From the NCBI GenBank assembly GCA_017546785.1, contig JAFYRW010000006.1, positions 1-32,660 of the forward strand: a stretch of DNA of 32,660 bases, given 5' to 3'. A model generated the notes under the pieces. The model did no database searches, was not told the DNA's origin, and was given only the letters and a program-made list of their open reading frames with translations. Positions 1 to 7,951 of this stretch are shown one piece after another. Every line of letters begins with the position of its first letter. The first letter of the stretch is position 1. The position numbers and the translations under genes are program-made. The stretch comes from Bacteroidaceae bacterium (GTDB lineage Bacteria > Bacteroidota > Bacteroidia > Bacteroidales > Bacteroidaceae).

Positions 1-183
1 GGTAACCGAATCAATACCTTTGTTTACCGCCTTTTTAACCTCTTTCTTTATCACACTTTTAAAGCGGCACTTAACCTCCTTCTTGATTGTTCTCTCCATC
101 TGTTTGAGGAAACTTTGAGCCGAAACATCCATTGTGCTTACCGTGAGAATCAGTGTCAATGCTATAAGAATGTATTTCTTCAT
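1..183 (-). CDS. Secreted hypothetical protein, N-terminal part (runs off the window)
   Basis: An open frame begins with ATG at 183 and is still open at base 1, giving 61 residues. It starts with a classic Sec signal peptide: Lys-Lys, then a hydrophobic run (YILIALTLILTVS), then a plausible cleavage site after VSA. The visible mature part is short, basic and helical with repeated Lys/Glu patterns (KKEVK occurs twice). It is probably a small exported protein. No family can be named from this much sequence, and the C-terminus lies outside the window. The start is convincing because the signal peptide begins exactly at the only ATG; the upstream 270 bases are A/T-rich and hold no convincing gene. 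Confidence 0.6.
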   Translation of the reverse strand, partial: MKKYILIALTLILTVSTMDVSAQSFLKQMERTIKKEVKCRFKSVIKKEVKKAVNKGIDSVT

Positions 184-454
184 AATTTTTAAATTCAGAA
201 ACAATATGTTAATGTTATGTTTTTATCGGTATGGGATTCTTATTATTAGCTAGGTGTATATCTGTTGGGCTTTATAACAGCAACTTTAAATATTCTTTTT
301 TCTATCGCTAACAAACCTTTTTAGCAAGAAAGTCAAGAAGTAAGGGAAAGTATAGAATTTGCCGTTGAAGCCGATATTCTTGTATCCAAACTTTATTCCA
401 TATTTTATATCAGGATACTTGTCTTCTAAGCGTAAAGATAGTAATTTTTGGTGT

Positions 455-1123
455 TTATAAATTCTTGATCCACTTTTTTGACCATTCGAACAATGCTTTG
501 CCTGCTTCATCAAAATCAACAGCTTCGTCGTTCTTGTATTTTAAGAATGTCTCAATAATCGTCTGCTCTTCGGGTAAAGCAGCCTGTAGCAAGTGATTCT
601 GCTGCTTGAAATAGTTCCCTGTCTGCTTAAATATTATGGCTTGCACTACAAAGGAGGCTGCCTTATACAATCCCTTCAATATATCCTCGCTCTTTTCGTG
701 TAGCATATTGTGGACGCATCCGTGGTAAATGTTGCCTGCGCCTATCTTTATGGCTCTATTGACGGCGGTATTGTCTATCATTGGAAACAGATTGTTGAGG
801 CTTCCCTGTATGGGAGTCGTGTCGTGATAAAATTGGAAAAGGTCGGAAGGCTCCCAATTCATAATCTCATCTTTTCCCGACAGAAAGCCACAGATGAGTT
901 CTCTGTGGGGTAGTGTGTCCAGCATACAATTATAAGCCTGAATGTCCGACGCGTTCAATTCATCCAATATCACTACAACGTCTATATCACTCGATGCAGT
1001 TGCCTCGCCTCGACCATAGCTGCCCTGCAGACCAACAAACCATACACGATTTATAAAAACATCATTCAACTTATGGAGAAAATCATTCATCCAAACATTT
1101 ATCTCTATCATATTTTCTTTCAT
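455..1123 (-). CDS. Nucleotidyltransferase-domain protein (pol-beta superfamily)
   Basis: The protein carries the minimal nucleotidyltransferase signature GSYGRGE followed by SDIDVVV. The Gly-Ser pair is near residues 34-35, and the two metal-binding aspartates are near 46 and 48 of a 222-residue product. The family transfers a nucleotide to a small molecule, RNA or protein. The C-terminal half is all-helical with Trp/Lys-rich ends, compatible with a HEPN-like or kanamycin-nucleotidyltransferase-like helical domain, but I cannot name a substrate. The frame extends upstream to a TTG at 1189. I prefer ATG 1123 because the extension overlaps, in another frame, the remnant of a different coding region that ends 8 bases before this ATG. 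It could be a toxin-type NTase or an antibiotic-modifying enzyme; neither is shown. Confidence 0.75.
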   Translation of the reverse strand: MKENMIEINVWMNDFLHKLNDVFINRVWFVGLQGSYGRGEATASSDIDVVVILDELNASDIQAYNCMLDTLPHRELICGFLSGKDEIMNWEPSDLFQFYHDTTPIQGSLNNLFPMIDNTAVNRAIKIGAGNIYHGCVHNMLHEKSEDILKGLYKAASFVVQAIIFKQTGNYFKQQNHLLQAALPEEQTIIETFLKYKNDEAVDFDEAGKALFEWSKKWIKNL

Positions 1124-1131
1124 AATTTTCT

Positions 1132-1287
1132 TTATATCATCAACATAATCTGTCCTTCTGCTTTTGTGAACATATTGGGGTGTCGGCAAATTATTGCATA
1201 AACCTGATTGGATGTAACCGGTTGCCCATCCTAGCGAATATACAACCGTTGGTGGTTAATCATTTCTGCAATCTATTCCGTTCTCAT
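1132..1287 (-). pseudogene. Nonsense-interrupted HTH-like remnant (HARE-HTH-like pattern)
   Basis: Reading the minus strand from ATG 1287 gives a frame that begins MRTE, hits TAG, continues IAEMINHQRLYIR, hits a second TAG, and then reads DGQPVTSNQVYAIICRHPN and on to a stop at 1132-1134. With both ambers read as Gln, the order of features (helix IAEMIN, LYIR, DGxPVTxNQ, Y-I-HPxxF, then a G-I-L end) resembles the HARE-HTH / ASXL-type winged-helix DNA-binding domain. This is my recognition of a pattern and was not searched. The remnant ends 8 bases before the nucleotidyltransferase start, so the two may once have been one operon or one fused regulator. The frame continues open upstream of 1287 to about 1335 without recognisable similarity. 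Confidence 0.4.
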
Positions 1288-1435
1288 TCCTCTATTGACT
1301 TCTTCTTCCTCCTTGCTAGGCATAATACAAGCAGGCTTGATTATCTTTTCGCTTGTTCGTAGCTTTTGGCTTGCGAGGCAGTAAAGTATGGCTTCTTAAT
1401 GATGCATTCCCTAAAATTATATTCTGCTGCCGCAG

Positions 1436-1651
1436 CTATTCCTTTTTATAGCTGTTATTCCTTATATCAAAGGTTACATCCATATAAGAGCGTTTGCCGT
1501 TTATGTAATCGGTGTATAGCGATTCTGCGTTTCTGCCTCTTAGTATGCGGCATTTGCCACACGACTCGCAATCGTTCAAGCATTTCCAAGCTTCGCGAAC
1601 GTAGGTTAGACGCTCTTCGTTTGTGGAATTTTCTATATTGGGGGCTGTCAT
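1436..1651 (-). CDS. Small cysteine-motif protein, function unknown
   Basis: A 71-residue product starts at ATG 1651. It contains a compact cysteine cluster, C24-x3-C28-x2-C31-x2-C34, followed by a conserved-looking segment RGRNAESLYTDYINGKRSY. The cluster could bind zinc or an Fe-S centre. Composition is protein-like (balanced charges, aromatic residues in the C-terminal half), and no overlapping better frame exists. It lies upstream of the HTH remnant and nucleotidyltransferase on the same strand, so it may belong to the same accessory unit. I have a sense of having seen similar small proteins in Bacteroides genomes, but I cannot name a family and assign no function. Confidence 0.6.
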   Translation of the reverse strand: MTAPNIENSTNEERLTYVREAWKCLNDCESCGKCRILRGRNAESLYTDYINGKRSYMDVTFDIRNNSYKKE

Positions 1652-1776
1652 AATATCGCTTTTATAGTTGTTGTCTGTGGCTGTTATATCAACGTGTTAT
1701 TTTATTTTCTACAAACCTACAACAATATTTTGTATGAGCAAAATTGAATAGCTGAATAATGTGTCATATTATTATA

Positions 1777-1806
1777 TTGGTTGTTAGGATATTTATTATA
1801 CATTTG
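1777..1806 (+). promoter_or_regulatory. Bacteroidota promoter upstream of the nitroreductase
   Basis: TTG at 1777-1779 is followed by exactly 19 bases and then TACATTTG at 1799-1806, matching the Bacteroidota sigma pattern TTTG-N19-TAnnTTTG except for one base of the -33 box. It lies about 65 bases upstream of the nitroreductase ATG, which predicts a leader of roughly 55 bases. Confidence 0.6.
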
Positions 1807-1871
1807 CGTATTGCTCATTGCTCGATGATGCTCATTGGGCGAATGACAGCAATTATTAAAGAATAGAATAT

Positions 1872-2510
1872 ATGAAATTTAAGGCATTAACCATTGTTGC
1901 AGCGGCTCTGTCTATTATGCTGAGTGGCTGCCAAACAGAAAACAAGAGTATGGAAAACAAAGAGACTGCAGTCGTTGACGCAATTATGTCGAGACGTTCT
2001 ATCCGTCAGTATAAGGATATTCCCGTAGAGCGCGAATTGCTGCAAAAAATAGCAGAATGTGGCGTGTATGCTCCTAATGCAATGAATAAACAGGAGTGGG
2101 AGATTCGTATTGTCGATGATATGAATTATTTGAACGAGGTAACCGAATTGATGAAGGTTGATATGCCTTTCTTTGTTAAAAGTGATGAACCGAATTTTAG
2201 AAACGGATTCCGCAATGCAAGCGCGATAATCGCTGTTGCTTGCCCCGATGACCCTACAGGAATGACGCTGATAGGTGCCGGTCTTATGGGTGAGAATATG
2301 TGTCTTGCAGCGTTGGAGCTTGGCCTCGGCACTTGTGTTATGGCTGGTCCTTCTGTCTTTATGACAACGAACGAAAAGGCAAAGCCTTATCTTGATAAAT
2401 TGGGATTCAGCGATGGTTATAAGTTACGTTATTTTATAGGCGTTGGTTATCCCGATGAAACTCCTGCTGTAACGCCGAGAGATTTAAGCAAAATTAAGTT
2501 CGTCGATTGA
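1872..2510 (+). CDS. Nitroreductase-family protein with lipoprotein signal
   Basis: The 212-residue product begins with a lipoprotein signal peptide whose lipobox is LSGC, with Cys20 as the expected lipidated residue. The mature part is a nitroreductase fold: SRRSIRQY near residues 40-47 (the usual FMN-phosphate contact region), a YAPNAMNKQEW segment, and a C-terminal GVGYPDE motif typical of the family. Such enzymes use FMN and NAD(P)H to reduce nitro-compounds, quinones or flavins. The membrane anchor is unusual, because most family members are cytosolic; some Bacteroidales do carry exported versions. It is the first gene of a two-gene unit with a flavin reductase whose ATG is 11 bases after this stop. 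The substrate is unknown. Confidence 0.85.
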   Translation: MKFKALTIVAAALSIMLSGCQTENKSMENKETAVVDAIMSRRSIRQYKDIPVERELLQKIAECGVYAPNAMNKQEWEIRIVDDMNYLNEVTELMKVDMPFFVKSDEPNFRNGFRNASAIIAVACPDDPTGMTLIGAGLMGENMCLAALELGLGTCVMAGPSVFMTTNEKAKPYLDKLGFSDGYKLRYFIGVGYPDETPAVTPRDLSKIKFVD

Positions 2511-2521
2511 ATTCCCAATAT

Positions 2522-3085
2522 ATGAAAAGCTTCGGACAAAAATCCTGGATGCTCCCTCAACCTGTACTTATCATAGGAACATATAACAGCGACGGTACTC
2601 CTAATGCAATGAATGCTGCTTGGGGCGGTCAGTGGGATAGCAAAGAGATTGTAATATCTATGGGTGCACACGCAACAACCGACAATCTCAATCGTTGCGG
2701 AGAGTTTACTCTGGCTTTTGCTACACAAAAGACTATGGTGGCTGCTGACTTTGTAGGTATTGTCAGTGCAAAGAACTACCCCGAAAAGATAAAAAATACC
2801 GGATGGAACTATGTTGCTTCGGAAAATGTAAATGCTCCCGTCTTTACCGATTTCCCGATGATATTTGAGTGCCGTATCTTGCGTAAGATTGACGAGAGTG
2901 AAGAGGGTTATTACATTGTTGCGGAGATAATAAATATATTGGTTAATGATGAATATCTTTCGGACGACGGCAAGCCCGATGTTGAAAAGATGGAATTGAT
3001 TACATACGATCCTATACACCACGGCTATATGAGCTTGGGCAAGAGGGTGGGTACAGCCTTTTTCGATGGAAAGAAATTAAAGTGA
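2522..3085 (+). CDS. Flavin reductase-like protein (FMN-binding split barrel)
   Basis: This 187-residue protein has the layout of the flavin reductase / flavoredoxin family (DIM6/NTAB type). It shows an N-terminal PQPVLIIGTYNSDGTPNAMN strand-turn-strand, a MGAHATTDNL segment, FTLAFAT, then AADFVGIVSAKNYPEK, and a late split-barrel strand ending MSLGKRVG. Members bind FMN and either reduce flavins or act as electron carriers. The frame is open a little upstream to a TTG at 2507 that overlaps the preceding stop; I chose ATG 2522. It follows the nitroreductase by 11 bases, so the two are probably co-transcribed. No signal peptide is present, so the two products would work in different compartments if the nitroreductase is exported. 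Confidence 0.85.
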   Translation: MKSFGQKSWMLPQPVLIIGTYNSDGTPNAMNAAWGGQWDSKEIVISMGAHATTDNLNRCGEFTLAFATQKTMVAADFVGIVSAKNYPEKIKNTGWNYVASENVNAPVFTDFPMIFECRILRKIDESEEGYYIVAEIINILVNDEYLSDDGKPDVEKMELITYDPIHHGYMSLGKRVGTAFFDGKKLK

Positions 3086-3206
3086 CAATAGCCGTATATT
3101 GCGCCACCTTGCTGTTGCTGTGGAATATTATAGCAGAGTGGTGTGTGCAGAATAAATGGTTAAGCCTTTCTTGTGTATGATGGCATAAATTGTTATTTAC
3201 AAGAAT

Positions 3207-3247
3207 AAGACTCCTCATAGTGTCGAATCTCGACAAAGAGGAGTCTT
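3207..3247. terminator. Hairpin between convergent genes (probable terminator)
   Basis: AAGACTCCTC at 3207-3216 pairs perfectly with GAGGAGTCTT at 3238-3247, and an inner TGTCGA/TCGACA stem extends the hairpin. It lies between the flavin reductase and upp, which converge. The T-tracts are short on both sides, so termination is likely but not textbook. Confidence 0.5.
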
Positions 3248-3322
3248 TGTATGTAATTGGTGTATATCTCTTGACAATAATGGCAGATGCAACAAAATTG
3301 TCGCCAGCAAATATATAATCTA

Positions 3323-3946
3323 CTATTTTGTACCAAAAATTCTGTCTCCGGCATCGCCTAACCCCGGTAGAATATAGTTCTTCTCGTTCAGTCCTTCGTC
3401 GAGGGCCGCAAGATAAATGTCTACGTCGGGGTGCTGTTCGGTAACAGTGTTTACTCCTTGCGGCGATGCCACCAAACACATTAGTCGTATGTTCTTGTAT
3501 CCGTCGTTCTTTAGTCGTGCGATAGCATCGCAGGCGCTTCCGCCGGTAGCTAGCATCGGGTCGGTAACAATCACCAAGCGCTCTTTGTTGGCGGGCATCT
3601 TGTAGTAATAGAATACAGGTTTACAGGTCTCCTCGTCGCGATACAGTCCAATATGTCCTATTCGCGCCGAGGGAATGAGTGTTGTCAATCCTTCTACCAT
3701 TCCTAATCCTGCTCTGAGGATAGGGGCAATAACAACCTTCTTTCCCGAAATTTTTGGAGCATTCATCTTCATAAGAGGAGTCTCAATCTCCTCGTATTCC
3801 AGAGGAAGGTCGCGTGTTACCTCGTATCCCATAAACATTGATATCTCCTTGAGCAATTCTCGGAACTTTATTGTAGAAGTTTCTTTATTGCGCATAATGC
3901 TGAGCTTATGCAGCACAAGCGGGTGGTCTATTATATGTAATGCCAT
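3323..3946 (-). CDS. upp: Uracil phosphoribosyltransferase
   Basis: This 207-residue protein converts uracil and PRPP to UMP in pyrimidine salvage. Its length and sequence fit the bacterial Upp family: the N-terminal [17 protein letters not shown], the [16 protein letters not shown] segment, the PRPP-binding loop [12 protein letters not shown] at residues 127-138, and the uracil-pocket end [17 protein letters not shown]. Nothing is missing and no frame damage is seen. It is transcribed leftward as a single gene, with a -7 element upstream and a hairpin about 75 bases past the stop. Confidence 0.97.
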   Translation of the reverse strand: MALHIIDHPLVLHKLSIMRNKETSTIKFRELLKEISMFMGYEVTRDLPLEYEEIETPLMKMNAPKISGKKVVIAPILRAGLGMVEGLTTLIPSARIGHIGLYRDEETCKPVFYYYKMPANKERLVIVTDPMLATGGSACDAIARLKNDGYKNIRLMCLVASPQGVNTVTEQHPDVDIYLAALDEGLNEKNYILPGLGDAGDRIFGTK

Positions 3947-3969
3947 AATTTATGTTTAATCTCTCTTTG

Positions 3970-3977
3970 CAAATGTA
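3970..3977 (-). promoter_or_regulatory. -7 element of the upp promoter
   Basis: On the minus strand the sequence reads TACATTTG, a perfect TAnnTTTG match, 24 bases before the upp ATG. No good TTTG box is found at the ideal 19-base distance, so only the -7 half is claimed. Confidence 0.45.
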
Positions 3978-4240
3978 TTGCTTTTTTTATGAATATCTAA
4001 TATGTTTTCAATAATTAAATTATGTTGCAGAATAGTTCTTGGCGTAGAGTCTATACATTATAAGACAACCATTGAATTAAAAACGCTCGCTAAAATTTGA
4101 ATAGCAATAATATAAAAGAGGAAGAGAATGTCTTATGGCAATAATCCGTGCGGAATGTTCGATGAACCTCTGATTTTAGTGGAAAAAGAGGGACTCTTTT
4201 GTGGCTTAACTATTGTTTTTCAGAGAGATAATATAACAAA
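3978..4240. other. Intergenic stretch without a recognisable gene
   Basis: About 260 bases of A/T-rich sequence separate the upp promoter from the tRNA terminator. A plus-strand frame from ATG 4128 runs 57 codons but enters the antisense of the tRNA and looks accidental. I see no other feature here. Confidence 0.5.
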
Positions 4241-4265
4241 AAAAGGAGCATTGAATGCTCCTTTT
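4241..4265 (-). terminator. Rho-independent terminator of tRNA-Arg
   Basis: AAAAGGAGCAT and ATGCTCCTTTT form an 11-bp stem with a 3-base loop immediately past the tRNA 3' end. Read on the minus strand it is followed by a run of T residues (complement of 4236-4244), the classic intrinsic terminator layout. Confidence 0.85.
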
Positions 4266-4266
4266 G

Positions 4267-4340
4267 TGATCTCGACAGGATTCAAACCTGTAACCTTCTG
4301 ATCCGTAGTCAGATGCTCTATTCAGTTGAGCTACGAGACC
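4267..4340 (-). tRNA. tRNA-Arg (anticodon ACG)
   Basis: The 74-base minus-strand sequence folds as a full cloverleaf. The acceptor stem GGTCTCG pairs with CGAGATC (one G-U), followed by discriminator A. The D-arm region is TAGCTCAACTGAATAGAGCA. The anticodon stem TCTGA/TCAGA encloses the loop CTACGGA, giving anticodon ACG (Arg, CGU). The T-arm carries GGTTTGAATCC. The 3' CCA is not encoded. A near-perfect Bacteroidota promoter sits upstream and a terminator directly downstream, so it is a single-gene transcription unit. tRNA genes are common integration targets, and a decayed mobile-element gene begins 180 bases on its 5' side. Confidence 0.97.
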
Positions 4341-4357
4341 GTTGTCGTTTGACGGTG

Positions 4358-4388
4358 CAAAGGTAGTGCTTTTTTATTTAACTCCAAA
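4358..4388 (-). promoter_or_regulatory. Promoter of tRNA-Arg
   Basis: On the minus strand TTTG (complement of 4385-4388) is followed by exactly 19 bases and then TACCTTTG (complement of 4358-4365). This is a full match to the Bacteroidota TTTG-N19-TAnnTTTG promoter, 17 bases before the tRNA 5' end. It is the best promoter in the window and supports the assignment to Bacteroidota. Confidence 0.8.
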
Positions 4389-4518
4389 TTTTTTTATCAC
4401 TTTTTTGCTGTTGGCCCTTCGTTTTTTTATGAACACCTTCTCAAAAATAGTGTAATTTATTGTAATTCCGTAGTATAAGCTTTTTATAGAATGTGGCGTT
4501 TTTTATGATAATCTTGGG

Positions 4519-5850
4519 ATGAGTGCTATGGCCAAAAAGAAAACAGCACCTGAAACCGCGGTACAGCAAAATGCTGGTCACTCCACTGTCGTTTCAAGTG
4601 CTGATGGTACAAAGGTACTCAAAGATTTGGATTCTGCAATAGAGGAGTACAAAAATAAAACATCAAATAGACAAAAAACATTTATAGGTGATTTGTCTCG
4701 CGCACTCAAGTTGAGAAACAACGGTAATAATAGTAACTATGGTACCTTCACAACTGTTAATGGTGAAACTATGGAAATACGAGTTATTGACCATAATGTT
4801 TCAACAAAAAATATGGCCGATGCGGGTAAACTTGATGGTATTAGCATTGTTGTTACTCACAAGCCTAATAAAGGTATCAAAAATGATGGCGATGCTCACA
4901 TTGTAGAATTTTATTACAACACGCAGAAACTGCAAAAAGAATTAGGACAGTCCTATGTGGAAATCCTAAAATCGATTAAGCAGGCTCTTTATAGTGGTGA
5001 ATACAAAGATAATACTGGTCTCGCAGAGGTGCAGGAGGTAAATTCTTTAAACTCGCAAGAGGAGAGTACACTTTTCCGCGAGGTGGCAGAGAAACAGGGT
5101 GAGGATGAGCTTGCCTTGATAACGGATGCTGTGACCGGATTCGGGGAGAAGATTGGTGTTCCTGCAAGGGTTGTGAGTGATGCTCAGTCTTTGCCAGAGA
5201 ACAAACGCAACAAGAAGGGTTGGTTTGAGAATGGCGAGGTGGTTTCTAATCCATCGCTGAGACAGATGCGTACTGCTGCGGATGAGTATATGGCTGCTAT
5301 TGCCGAGGATGTGAACCTTGACAAGAATGTATGGCAAAAGATTATTGATGCTGTTCGTGCGTGGTTGAAGAAGCAGGGCGTTGATGTTGCTGAGCAGGCT
5401 AAGGGCATTCTATCTAAAGGTGCTTTGACTGACGAGGATATTACTGAATTGGTGAGACTGAGCTATGAGAACCTTAGAAATAGCAAGGCCAGCTACAGTA
5501 AGTTAACTGAAAGCGGAAATGTGAAAGGTGAGAGCGACGGTGAAACGAGGTTCAGCCGGAAAGGTGGTAAACAAAACATAGTTTATGAAACGGGTGCTGC
5601 AAGGCTTGATGCTGCTGAAGGTGTTACTACACGAATGAAGGCGCTCGAAACAGCAAAAGCTATGGACGACCGCGGTTATGACGCTTGGATGATAGAACAG
5701 CAGACCAAGTGGCAGAAGACTGAAGGCGGTGTGTGGAAGTATAATGGGGAGAAGAAAACAAAAAAGAATAATGCCGCTGCCCAAGAGTATGAAACATTGC
5801 GTCAAGCCGTAATGTTAAATAATAACTTATACGAAAAAACAAGCCAATAG
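4519..5850 (+). pseudogene. Decayed phage/ICE polyvalent protein, N-terminal part (metallopeptidase core deleted)
   Basis: The 443-codon frame has the domain order of the large 'polyvalent' proteins of Bacteroidales phages and conjugative elements. Residues about 50-155 hold a small domain with MADAGKLDGISIVV and SIKQALYSGEYKDNTGLAE. Residues about 214-324 are the two ends of a polyvalent-type metallopeptidase domain: an opening VPARVV...KGWFENGEVV, then directly the closing AADEYMA and helical tail. The middle, where HExxGH should lie, is absent. Residues about 352-435 resemble LPD23 (GAARLDAAEGVTTRMKALETA, W-K-Y). The frame then stops at a TAG, but the protein clearly continues in the next frame from 5850, so a one-base indel is inferred, most likely in the A6 run at 5833-5838. 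The fragment is related in architecture to the intact 1480-residue gene at 9406. Confidence 0.7.
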
Positions 5851-6395
5851 AGACTGCTTTTACGGCTGAAAATTTCTATATTTACAACAATTACGGCGAT
5901 GATAGTTTCTCTGTAATTAAGGCTATCCCTATTGAGGGAAATGAGGATATTATACAATACTACAATAATCTAATACAAGATGGAACTTATGGAAACAATG
6001 AAGATTTTGGCAAAGCTGCTGTTGCATTCGGGCGTGAGCAAGAACAACGCAATAGCGGTGAGCGCAATGCTAAAGGACAGCGAGGAGAAAATGCAACACC
6101 TGTTTCTTTGGATTTACGACAATCATCCGACCGAGGAGGAGATAATGCGCAAGGCAATAGCGATGAGCAAGGAGAAGTAACTCCCGAAGCGTCGGAAGGC
6201 GGCATACGCTTCCGCAAAGTGACTGACCCATTCAAGATTGCTGAACTTGAGGCGGGTGAGAAAATAAAGGTTTACAGCGCAATGCAGTTGATTGACGGTA
6301 AGCTGTATCATATAACGAGTAAATTCTCTTTTCTTTTGTATAAAGGCTCTTTGATGCTTTATAATGCTCCTCTTTTTTGTATCTTAGCAGCGTGA
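5850..6395 (+). pseudogene. Decayed polyvalent protein, C-terminal part after frameshift
   Basis: Frame zero continues the preceding protein without a start codon: ETAFTAENFYIYNNYGDDS, then a hydrophilic Gln/Glu/Arg-rich linker, then GIRFRKVTDPFKIAELEAGE and KVYSAMQLIDGKLYH. The last block is a recurring segment of Bacteroidales polyvalent proteins and should continue for hundreds of residues. Here it runs into unrelated A/T-rich sequence from roughly 6310 and stops at 6395, only 3 bases before the next gene. The C-terminus is therefore truncated as well. A TTG at 6108 could start translation of the last 95 codons, but nothing suggests this happens. Confidence 0.6.
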
Positions 6396-6398
6396 AAT

Positions 6399-7343
6399 AT
6401 GAATTATATGTCTTTGGAGCGATTTTATTACAACGATTTTAGCAGTTTCCTGCGCGGAAGATTCGGTTGCAAGGTGCAGAAAATATCTATTGATGCAGGT
6501 TTTACTTGCCCCAATCGTGATGGCTCTAAAGGTGTAGGGGGGTGTACCTTTTGCAATAATCAGACATTTAACCCCTCTTATTGTCGCGGAGCTGTCTCGG
6601 TGGAGCAGCAGATGCGTGAGGGCATTTCTTTCTTTTCGCATAAATATCCTCAGATGCGCTATCTTGCATATTTTCAGGCTTATACAAATACCTACGAAAG
6701 TTTGTCGGTGCTTCGCGAACGTTACGAGTATGCTCTTACCGTTGATGGCTGTGTGGGAATTGTGATTGGCACCCGCCCCGATTGTATGCCCGATGAGTTG
6801 CTCGATTATCTGCAGGAACTGTCGCTGCGTACTTTTGTTCTTGTGGAGTATGGTATAGAGAGTACTAACGATGCAACCTTGCTGCGAGTGAACAGAGGAC
6901 ACGACTATTCGGTTGCTGTTGATGCAGTCTGTCGTACTGCCCGACGCAATATTCCTGTAGGCGCACATATTATATTAGGACTGCCTGGAGAGACACGCGC
7001 AATGCTTATGCAGCAGGCTGCGCAATTGTCGGCATTGCCGCTTACCACCCTTAAACTGCATCAGCTGCAGTTGATTCGCGGGACACAAATGGCTGTGGAA
7101 TATGAATCGCTCCCCGACGATTTTCATCTTTTTACCCTCGAGGAGTATGTTGAGACCGTTGTTGATTATGTGGAGCGCCTGCGCCCCGATATAATATTGG
7201 AGCGTTTCACCTCTTCGTCGCCCAAAGAACTGTTGATTGCTCCAGACTGGGGACTTAAGAACTATGAATTTGTGGAGATTGTGAAGCGTCGTATGCGCGA
7301 GCGCGATACGTGGCAAGGAAAATACTATTCTGCCGTTGTTTGA
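6399..7343 (+). CDS. TIGR01212-family radical SAM protein (YhcC-like)
   Basis: The 314-residue protein has the radical SAM cluster motif in the family-specific spacing C37-x11-C49-x2-C52, within AGFTCPNRDGSKGVGGCTFC. It also has the downstream landmarks AYFQAYTNTY, IGTRPDC, EYGIES and HIILGLPGE. These identify the YhcC / TIGR01212 family of Elp3-like radical SAM proteins, whose substrate is not firmly established. Length is normal (E. coli YhcC is about 309 residues). A weak -7 candidate TATCTTAG lies at 6380-6387, close to the start. The neighbour upstream is a decayed mobile-element gene, so the promoter probably survived or was captured at that junction. It converges with the gamma-carbonic-anhydrase-like gene. 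Confidence 0.93.
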   Translation: MNYMSLERFYYNDFSSFLRGRFGCKVQKISIDAGFTCPNRDGSKGVGGCTFCNNQTFNPSYCRGAVSVEQQMREGISFFSHKYPQMRYLAYFQAYTNTYESLSVLRERYEYALTVDGCVGIVIGTRPDCMPDELLDYLQELSLRTFVLVEYGIESTNDATLLRVNRGHDYSVAVDAVCRTARRNIPVGAHIILGLPGETRAMLMQQAAQLSALPLTTLKLHQLQLIRGTQMAVEYESLPDDFHLFTLEEYVETVVDYVERLRPDIILERFTSSSPKELLIAPDWGLKNYEFVEIVKRRMRERDTWQGKYYSAVV

Positions 7344-7365
7344 CGCGGTAAAATAGTATTACATA

Positions 7366-7881
7366 TTATTCCTTGTACCACGATGCGTACATTACATAGT
7401 CGTTGGCTATGCGCTCTACAATATCCTTTTGCTGTTCCTTGCTCACCTCTTTAATCTTTTTTGCAGGAACACCGGCATATATATATCCTCCCTCGACTCT
7501 CATTCCCGATGTTACAAGAGCATTTGCGGCGACAATGGCTCCGCTCTCTACAATGGCATTGTCGAGCACTGTTGCGCCCATACCAATAAGGCAGTTGTCC
7601 TCTATGGTTGCGCCGTGAATGGTGGCATTGTGTCCAATGGATACGTTATTTCCTATTACTGTCTTTGAACGCTGGTAGAGCGTGTGTACAACAGCGCCAT
7701 CCTGTATGTTTACTTTGTTGCCTATGGTGATGCTGTTTACGTCGCCGCGTAACACTGTGCCGTACCATATTGAGCAGTCGTTGCCTATGCTTACCTCGCC
7801 AATGACAGCTGCTGTCTCGGCCAAAAAACAATTCTCTCCTATTGTGGGACGTAATCCACGTACCTCTTTTATAATTGCCAT
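7366..7881 (-). CDS. Gamma carbonic anhydrase-like hexapeptide-repeat protein
   Basis: The 171-residue protein is a left-handed beta-helix built of hexapeptide repeats (IGxxVxI, IGxxAxI patterns) with a C-terminal helix. The three histidines that bind the metal in gamma carbonic anhydrases are present in the expected spacing: H66, H84 and H89 (H-x17-H-x4-H), within DGAVVH and SIGHNATIH. The family (YrdA, PaaY, CaiE-like) includes true carbonic anhydrases and acyltransferase-like members, so the activity is not certain. The frame extends 14 codons upstream, but the ATG at 7881 begins the family-typical MAIIKEVRGLRPTIG, so I chose it. It converges with the radical SAM gene across a 22-base gap. 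Confidence 0.9.
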   Translation of the reverse strand: MAIIKEVRGLRPTIGENCFLAETAAVIGEVSIGNDCSIWYGTVLRGDVNSITIGNKVNIQDGAVVHTLYQRSKTVIGNNVSIGHNATIHGATIEDNCLIGMGATVLDNAIVESGAIVAANALVTSGMRVEGGYIYAGVPAKKIKEVSKEQQKDIVERIANDYVMYASWYKE

Positions 7882-7951
7882 ACAAATATATTTTCTTTGA
7901 GCGAGTAAAGATAAATAAAACAATTATGCTGTGAAACTCTTTTTGTGATAT

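Noticed and set aside
286-519. A 77-codon minus-strand frame overlapping the end of the nucleotidyltransferase gene
   Set aside because: It overlaps a well-supported gene, is A/T-driven in composition (rich in Lys, Phe, Tyr, Ile) and shows no motif. A remnant cannot be excluded, but nothing supports it.
4128-4301. A 57-codon plus-strand frame beginning MSYGNNPCGMF
   Set aside because: It runs through the tRNA terminator and into the antisense of tRNA-Arg, so it is very unlikely to be coding.
4267-4340. The tRNA-Arg 3' end as the attachment site of the decayed element at 4519
   Set aside because: Elements normally insert at the tRNA 3' end, which here faces upp, while the decayed gene lies on the 5' side. 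I found no repeated copy of the tRNA end in the window.
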